A stretch of 54,037 nucleotides of DNA from CAIMDX01 sp041652155 (GTDB lineage Bacteria; Patescibacteriota; Minisyncoccia; Minisyncoccales; JAQTVQ01). This document shows positions 49,557-54,037 of this stretch, piece after piece; position 1 is the first letter of the stretch, and the number at the start of each line of letters is the position of its first letter. Position numbers and translations under genes: made by a program. Under the pieces are notes generated by a model. That model worked only from the letters and a program-made list of their open reading frames with translations, ran no database searches and was not told the origin of the DNA. The stretch is taken from positions 1 to 54,037 of the forward strand of contig JBAZHV010000004.1 of assembly GCA_041652155.1 (NCBI GenBank). The letters are read 5' to 3'.

Positions 49557-50567
49557 CTATTTGGAAAAATCTATCTCCTCCGCGTTCAACTCGTAAAGAA
49601 ACCCGTAATCGCCTCCCTCGGATAATTCTTTCTCGATATCAACGATCGTTTTTCCCCCTATTTCTTTTATCCCCAATGCCTTCATGCCGTTGACCGTCAT
49701 CATTTTGACCGCTTCTTTGGCCGGGATCTTTGTCGGGTCGTTGAGCATCCCTTTTTGTAAAAGAGAAGCTATTTTCCCCGCCTCCCAAATATCCAAACGA
49801 TTCGAGCTGGCGGCCCCATCCGTACCGAGCGCCACCGTTATTCCCCGCTCAAGCATTTTGGCGGCCGGCGCGATCCCCGATCCAAGCTTTAAATTGCTCA
49901 AAGGGCAGTGGACCACGTTAACTTTTCTTCTGGCCAAAATTTCGATATCTTCATCGGTCAACCAGACGCAATGGACCAAGACTGTTTTATCATCGAGCAC
50001 TCCCAGCCTTTCCAAAAATCCGACAGGGGTAGCTTTGTTCTTTTTCAAGCATTCTTCAACTTCCATTTTGGTCTCCGCCAAATGTATATGATATATGGCC
50101 CCGTATTTCCTGGCCAGATCTTTCGCGGCCAGAAGATCTTCCACCGAAACGGTACGGGTCGAATGCGGAGCAACCGCTACGGAAACATACTCGCTATTCT
50201 TGTATTTGTTTAAAAGTTTTTCCGTGGCCTCCAAAGCTTCTTTGGATGTCCGCCCGCTTAACTTGGAAAAATCCACTATTCCTTCTCCGATAACGGCTTT
50301 CATTTTTAATTCTTCCGCGGCTCTGGCAACCTCATCTTCGAAAACATACATATCGGAAAAAGCTTGTATCCCGTCCCTTTGCATCTCCCTTATGGCGATC
50401 TTGGTTTGCTCGTAAACAAAAGACGGGTTAACCTGTTCTGTCTCGGCCGGAAGGATATATTCATCCAGCCATTTCTCCAGCGGCACACCTTCGGCCATTC
50501 CCCGAAAACCGATCATAGCCGCATGAGTATGCGCGTTCACCAGCGGCAAACCAAATTTCTTTTTCAT
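49557..50567 (-). CDS. Amidohydrolase, SAH/MTA deaminase-like, without N-terminal domain
   Basis: 336 residues from the ATG at 50567. The metal-binding TIM barrel is complete: VNAHTHAAM (about 10-18), HIHLAET (about 183-189), VLVHCVWL, and GTDGAASS with the metal Asp (about 257-264). These motifs match the S-adenosylhomocysteine / methylthioadenosine / chlorohydrolase branch. The usual 50-60-residue N-terminal part of the composite beta-sandwich is missing and the C-terminus is short. A methyl-cycle role fits with metK in the window, but substrate is inferred. Confidence 0.85.
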   Translation of the reverse strand: MKKKFGLPLVNAHTHAAMIGFRGMAEGVPLEKWLDEYILPAETEQVNPSFVYEQTKIAIREMQRDGIQAFSDMYVFEDEVARAAEELKMKAVIGEGIVDFSKLSGRTSKEALEATEKLLNKYKNSEYVSVAVAPHSTRTVSVEDLLAAKDLARKYGAIYHIHLAETKMEVEECLKKNKATPVGFLERLGVLDDKTVLVHCVWLTDEDIEILARRKVNVVHCPLSNLKLGSGIAPAAKMLERGITVALGTDGAASSNRLDIWEAGKIASLLQKGMLNDPTKIPAKEAVKMMTVNGMKALGIKEIGGKTIVDIEKELSEGGDYGFLYELNAEEIDFSK

Positions 50568-50642
50568 ATTTGTTTGAGAAATAGCGCCAACTCTAACCCA
50601 TGTCTTACGGAAGATCAAAGTAGGCGCAATTTTTTACAGAGA

Positions 50643-51770
50643 TCACTTTGTTAAAAAATCAATATAATTATCCCTGTTTATAACTTCAAAAACCGATTGC
50701 GGATAATTTTCCAAAAAAACTTTAGGTTTGGCCGCACCGCCGCTCCACTTAAATTCGTAGCCATGTAAAACGCCGTCATATTCCTCGATCAGATCGATCT
50801 CTTTTTGCTCATAGGTCCGCCAAAAATAATAATTGGCGTGAATGTTCTTATAAACACGCGTTTTCAACCGCTCAACAAAAACAAAGTTCTCCCATAGCCC
50901 GCCGACGTCATTTCTCAAATTCAATTCGTTGAATTGGGAAAGCAAGGCATTCCTTATGCCATTATCGTAAAAATAATATTTTTTCTTTCCGCGGATCTCG
51001 TTTCGCAAATTTCTCTTCAATGCTCCGGCCGAGATTATCACAAAACCTTTTTCTAAAATATCTAAATATTTTTCTACCGTACGCAAATCAACGCTTAGTT
51101 CTCTGCTCAATTCGGCAAGAGATACTTCGTTTCCGATTTGCAACGCTAACATCTTAACCAGGTCAACTAAAACTCTTGGCTTCTTCACGCCTTCCAGCGC
51201 CAATACGTCTTTCAAAAGATAAGAGTCAACAATTTCATTAAGGGCAGTGATTCTTTCATTTTTAGTCTTAGCCAAATAAACATCTGGGTAAGAACCGTAC
51301 AAAAGAAAATCTTCAAGTTTTTGCTTCAAATCGAAAACGCTTTGGCTCTCTGCCAATTCCAACTGCGCGAACGGATAAAGATTTATCGTCCTCTTCCGGC
51401 CGACTAACGGTTCGCCGATTTGATTAGCCAGATCAAAACTTGATGACCCAGTAGCGATAACTTTAATTCCCGGAAATTGGTCAACGATAATTTTCAATCC
51501 CATGCCGATATTTTCGATCTGCTGCGCCTCATCGATCGCGATTAATTCATTATCGGCTACATATTCACCGATCTTTTTGAAATCATTTGATCCTAAGATT
51601 TCCTGAATCCGGATATTTTCACCGGAATCTAAGCGGTATTTCAATTTTGTCGTCCGCAAAAATTCATTTAATAACGTAGTTTTACCCACGCGCCGCGGGC
51701 CGTAGATCACTAAGACTTTGTTAGCCTGCAATAATGGCTCAATTTGAGAAAAAAAACGGTTTATGATCAT
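50643..51770 (-). CDS. AAA ATPase with DUF4143 domain
   Basis: A 375-residue protein. The AAA_14 domain has Walker A GPRRVGKTT (about 24-32), Walker B LIAIDEAQQ (about 75-83) and the sensor TGSSSFDL. A winged-helix segment (SLAELSRELSVDLRTVEKYLDILE) precedes the DUF4143 nuclease-like domain with GLWENFVFVERL, DLIEEYDG and YEFKWS. The family is widespread, variable between strains and of unknown role. Its DNA and upstream region are more A/T-rich than neighbouring genes, suggesting acquisition. The leader has a TATTAT box about 30 nt upstream. Confidence 0.9.
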   Translation of the reverse strand: MIINRFFSQIEPLLQANKVLVIYGPRRVGKTTLLNEFLRTTKLKYRLDSGENIRIQEILGSNDFKKIGEYVADNELIAIDEAQQIENIGMGLKIIVDQFPGIKVIATGSSSFDLANQIGEPLVGRKRTINLYPFAQLELAESQSVFDLKQKLEDFLLYGSYPDVYLAKTKNERITALNEIVDSYLLKDVLALEGVKKPRVLVDLVKMLALQIGNEVSLAELSRELSVDLRTVEKYLDILEKGFVIISAGALKRNLRNEIRGKKKYYFYDNGIRNALLSQFNELNLRNDVGGLWENFVFVERLKTRVYKNIHANYYFWRTYEQKEIDLIEEYDGVLHGYEFKWSGGAAKPKVFLENYPQSVFEVINRDNYIDFLTK

Positions 51771-51883
51771 AAATTATGATTTTTTAGTTTAATTTATGCA
51801 TTAATAATACACAAATTTTACCTAATATACAACAATTGGCCTGTTTTGCCTTGAGAATAAAGCCTTTCCCGATCGTAAATTGT

Positions 51884-52453
51884 CTATTGATCCGACGCTA
51901 GATCAACACCCAGCGATTTTAAATCGATCATCAAATTTTGATAGTCGGTGAATAATATCCCCTGCATCCCGACCTTCTTGGCCCCCAAGACATTTTCTTC
52001 CGTGTCGTCGATAAAGACAGCCTCTTCCGGCTTCAATTTCATTTGCTCAAGAGCCATGAGATATATCCTTCTGTCCGGCTTCTCCAACCCAACTTCGGAT
52101 GAATTGATGAAGATCGAAAAGAATTCAGCAAAATTATTTTCCTTTTTAAAATGCGGAACCGTTATGGCCGTCCCGTTGTTTATAACGCCAAGACCGTAAA
52201 CCCCTTTGAGCCTCGGCAACAACTCGCTCCAAATTTCCGGGATCTTGCGATACTTTGAAACTATTTTTTTAGCGATCTCTTCTCGCGGATATTTCTGCGT
52301 AATCTCGTTCTTGCCAAGAGCCAGAACGAATTCTTCGTCATCCGTGAACAGACCCCGCATTCTTTCCGCCGTTTCAACAACATCATCAAAAACATACCCA
52401 GGATCTTTCTGGAGCAGCGGCCCAACCATATCAAATATTATCCCTTTGATCAT
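51884..52453 (-). CDS. HAD family hydrolase with altered motif I
   Basis: A 189-residue HAD-IA protein. Motif I is FDMVGPLL (about 7-14): the nucleophile Asp is present but the second Asp (general acid) is Val. Motif II is INNGTA, the Lys motif is in EKPDRRIYLMAL, and motif IV is FIDDTEENV. The overall pattern is like the YihX/epoxide-hydrolase-type group with FDxGGVL, where the second acid is also lost. It may be a phosphatase with weak activity or have another chemistry. TGG-TAAAAT 8 nt before the ATG implies a leaderless mRNA. Confidence 0.85.
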   Translation of the reverse strand: MIKGIIFDMVGPLLQKDPGYVFDDVVETAERMRGLFTDDEEFVLALGKNEITQKYPREEIAKKIVSKYRKIPEIWSELLPRLKGVYGLGVINNGTAITVPHFKKENNFAEFFSIFINSSEVGLEKPDRRIYLMALEQMKLKPEEAVFIDDTEENVLGAKKVGMQGILFTDYQNLMIDLKSLGVDLASDQ

Positions 52454-52461
52454 ATATTGTT

Positions 52462-52470
52462 ATTTTACCA
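52462..52470 (-). promoter_or_regulatory. Extended -10 of the HAD gene
   Basis: TGG-TAAAAT on the minus strand, 8 nt before the ATG at 52453. Confidence 0.6.
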
Positions 52471-52507
52471 GCCTTCCGCTTGTTTCTGAAATGTTATCAG
52501 TTTTATA

Positions 52508-53125
52508 TCATCTGGCTGTCAGATAAACTGCGCTCTCGACCAGCATCTTCACCGCAAAAAATATCAGCAAAATCGAGAAAAATTTAAAAACTATCGGCAC
52601 GATTTTTTTCTTGATCAGCAGCTCCCGAAAACGGGAAAAAACAAAAACCGTGGAAACCGTGGACAGAAGCCATCCCGCTTCGAAAAGAACCAGGAACAAA
52701 ATGTTTCCTCCGGCGATCGCTTTGTCCAGCAAAAACGCTTGCGGCACGCAGATGGTGACCCAAAAAATCCAGAGAAGGCCGTTTCCCAGCATCAACAAAA
52801 ATACTTTCCGGAAAGTAAAAATTTCTTCATTGCCGCCGATCTCTTTGACCTTCCAGACTTGGAGAGCCATCCAAGCCAGCACCGCCGCACCGATAAAAGA
52901 AACACCGTAGAAAAACTTTGGATCGATATCGAACGAAAAAAATATAGCCAGTATAAAAGACGCTATGATCACCTCGGACGCGAACGATCTGTAAACAACC
53001 CTCAAGCTCTTCGAAAAACCGCTTCTCAAAGCCTCGGTAAAAGCCGCGGCTATCACTGGCCCCGGGATCGCCCCGGCGACCAGTCCCAACAAAAATATAT
53101 TAAAAATTTGCGCTATAATTTTCAT
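52508..53125 (-). CDS. LysE/RhtB family exporter
   Basis: A 205-residue membrane protein with about six hydrophobic segments. The N-terminal LLGLVAGAIPGPVIAAAFTEALRSGF carries the PGP motif of the LysE/RhtB amino-acid export superfamily, and an LGNGLLWIFW segment follows in the middle. The exported amino acid cannot be told. The leader is about 58 nt from the extended -10 in the module at 53189-53222. Confidence 0.85.
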   Translation of the reverse strand: MKIIAQIFNIFLLGLVAGAIPGPVIAAAFTEALRSGFSKSLRVVYRSFASEVIIASFILAIFFSFDIDPKFFYGVSFIGAAVLAWMALQVWKVKEIGGNEEIFTFRKVFLLMLGNGLLWIFWVTICVPQAFLLDKAIAGGNILFLVLFEAGWLLSTVSTVFVFSRFRELLIKKKIVPIVFKFFSILLIFFAVKMLVESAVYLTAR

Positions 53126-53188
53126 TTTCCATCCGTTTAAGATCGCTATCCTCTCCTCCTTTTTTGATTGCTACCGCCGCGCTGGTCT

Positions 53189-53222
53189 ATTCTATCAAAA
53201 AACCGCCCTATTTGTTAGGCGG
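53189..53222 (-). promoter_or_regulatory. Terminator-promoter module (exonuclease terminator, exporter promoter)
   Basis: A GCCGCC/GGCGG-type hairpin (53203-53222) runs into six T and TGA-TAGAAT (53189-53197). Third copy of the module; identical to the first over the GGCGG-T6-GATAGAAT core. Confidence 0.7.
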
Positions 53223-53333
53223 CTTGAGACGCGCCAAACCAAATTGTACCGCTATGCGCGTGCTTCAGCGATAGCGCGCCGTTCCCGCCAAAACCGCCGT
53301 TTCTTATTCTCTCCCCTGGGAACATTAAAATTT

Positions 53334-54029
53334 TTATATTATGCCGCGCCTCCTCATCTCCCAAAAACATCTTGCCGTAGCTCTTACGTCATTAAACGCG
53401 CTATGAGAATCTTCGAACTCCGCACCGAATAACTTAACATGGAGTTCTGAAAGTTTCGGCCATTTATAACCGCCAAAACCGTTAACTCTCGGAATAGCGC
53501 AAAAATTTGTGGATACCTCTTTCGTACAAATCATCCGTTTCGACGCAATGTTGTTTGGTATATTATTTCGTAAAAATTCAGCACCAACAACCATTTCATC
53601 GAAACTTATATTATGGGCAACAATGCATTCCGCTTGATCGATTGCTTGACCAAACGATGCAAGTGCTCCGGCCAAAGAAACTCCCTCTCTCACAGCTCGT
53701 TCCGTTGTGATCCCATGGATCAAAGATGCTTCCCGCGGGATCGAAAAGCCCTCGGGCCTGATGATAAAGTTGCTTTGCGATATTTCTTTGCCGTCAAGAT
53801 CACAAGACACCCATGCAATCTGGACGATCCTTGGCCAATTATCAAAATCGCTCTGCGGCGCATTCCATCTGCGCGGAAGCCCCGTCGTCTCTGTATCGAA
53901 AAACAAATAACCGCCCGGTAAAACGCGATTCGATCCATCTCGCAAAAAAGCTTCTTCAAGTCCAGAATCTAAGATCTTGGAAATCCCAACATCCTCCTCT
54001 TTCTCCAAATCAAATTTTTTCTGGTTCAT
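53334..54029 (-). CDS. DnaQ-like 3'-5' exonuclease (DEDDh)
   Basis: A 231-residue DEDDh exonuclease. ExoI motif FDTETTGLP (about 44-52), ExoII AHNISFDEM (about 138-146), ExoIII HSAFNDVRAT (His and Asp, about 208-217). A WNAP-x-x-DFDNWPRIVQIAWV stretch resembles a group of stand-alone exonucleases common in Bacteroidota and some phages. Slightly A/T-rich DNA and this similarity suggest transfer. Proofreading or repair role is inferred. Complete at both ends within the window. Confidence 0.88.
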   Translation of the reverse strand: MNQKKFDLEKEEDVGISKILDSGLEEAFLRDGSNRVLPGGYLFFDTETTGLPRRWNAPQSDFDNWPRIVQIAWVSCDLDGKEISQSNFIIRPEGFSIPREASLIHGITTERAVREGVSLAGALASFGQAIDQAECIVAHNISFDEMVVGAEFLRNNIPNNIASKRMICTKEVSTNFCAIPRVNGFGGYKWPKLSELHVKLFGAEFEDSHSAFNDVRATARCFWEMRRRGII

Positions 54030-54037
54030 GGGTTAAA

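Noticed and set aside
1..54037. Recoding of UGA as Gly, as in Gracilibacteria and Absconditabacteria
   Set aside because: UGA ends ftsZ and other genes at conserved C-termini, and no conserved Gly is encoded by UGA.

Overview
The window looks like a chromosomal segment of a member of the Candidate Phyla Radiation (Patescibacteria), most likely a parcubacterial lineage; this is an inference from gene content, not a placement. The evidence: single-copy housekeeping genes in compact form (FtsZ, a 313-residue MetK, ExoVII, ThyX, SHMT), families common in these genomes (DUF4342, DUF5661, YwbE, DUF2207, LamG-bearing type IV pilins, HisKA-7TM sensor modules), almost no Shine-Dalgarno sequences, and UGA used as an ordinary stop, which argues against the recoded Gracilibacteria and Absconditabacteria. 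No rRNA, tRNA, CRISPR array, insertion sequence or phage module was seen.

Nearly all genes lie on the minus strand. Region by region, in + coordinates: 1-5.9 kb carries ftsZ, a HIT hydrolase, two small stress or membrane proteins, a tandem pair of 7TM sensor modules (one frameshifted), a metallo-beta-lactamase-fold hydrolase and a YbaB-like protein. At 6.0-7.8 kb a plus-strand island holds a tRNA-binding-domain protein and metK, the latter behind a SAM-I (S-box) riboswitch with its own terminator. 7.8-16 kb carries exonuclease VII (xseA-xseB), a histidine kinase co-transcribed with a large thrombospondin-repeat surface protein, ywbE, an RNase D-like nuclease, a thioredoxin-fold protein lacking CxxC but bearing a Cys-rich tail, and thyX. 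16.2-20.6 kb is a tandem array of five LamG-domain type IV pilins. 20.7-32 kb is mixed housekeeping: phosphoesterase, esterase, archaeal-type SHMT, DUF2207 protein, uracil-DNA glycosylase, P-type ATPase and DEAD-box helicase. 32-40 kb has a translin-family protein, an asymmetric heterodimeric ABC exporter and small-molecule enzymes. 40.2-48.9 kb is one 8.7-kb gene for a cyclic beta-1,2-glucan synthase-like protein. 49-54 kb holds an amidohydrolase, an AAA/DUF4143 ATPase, a HAD hydrolase, a LysE-type exporter and a DnaQ-like exonuclease.

Two architectural themes recur. First, at least thirteen genes have a -10 hexamer, often extended (TGn), ending only 6-11 nt before the start codon, which predicts leaderless or nearly leaderless mRNAs; the only gene with a strong Shine-Dalgarno is a 64-residue membrane peptide. 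Second, intrinsic terminators are repeatedly fused to the next gene's promoter: three copies share a GGCGG-T6-GATARAAT core, so the terminator's T-run leads straight into an extended -10.

The best candidates for undescribed biology are the five-gene LamG pilin array with near-identical 5' cassettes and shared C-terminal tails, the thrombospondin-repeat protein/kinase pair, the kinase-less 7TM sensor pair, and the leaderless and terminator-promoter architecture.
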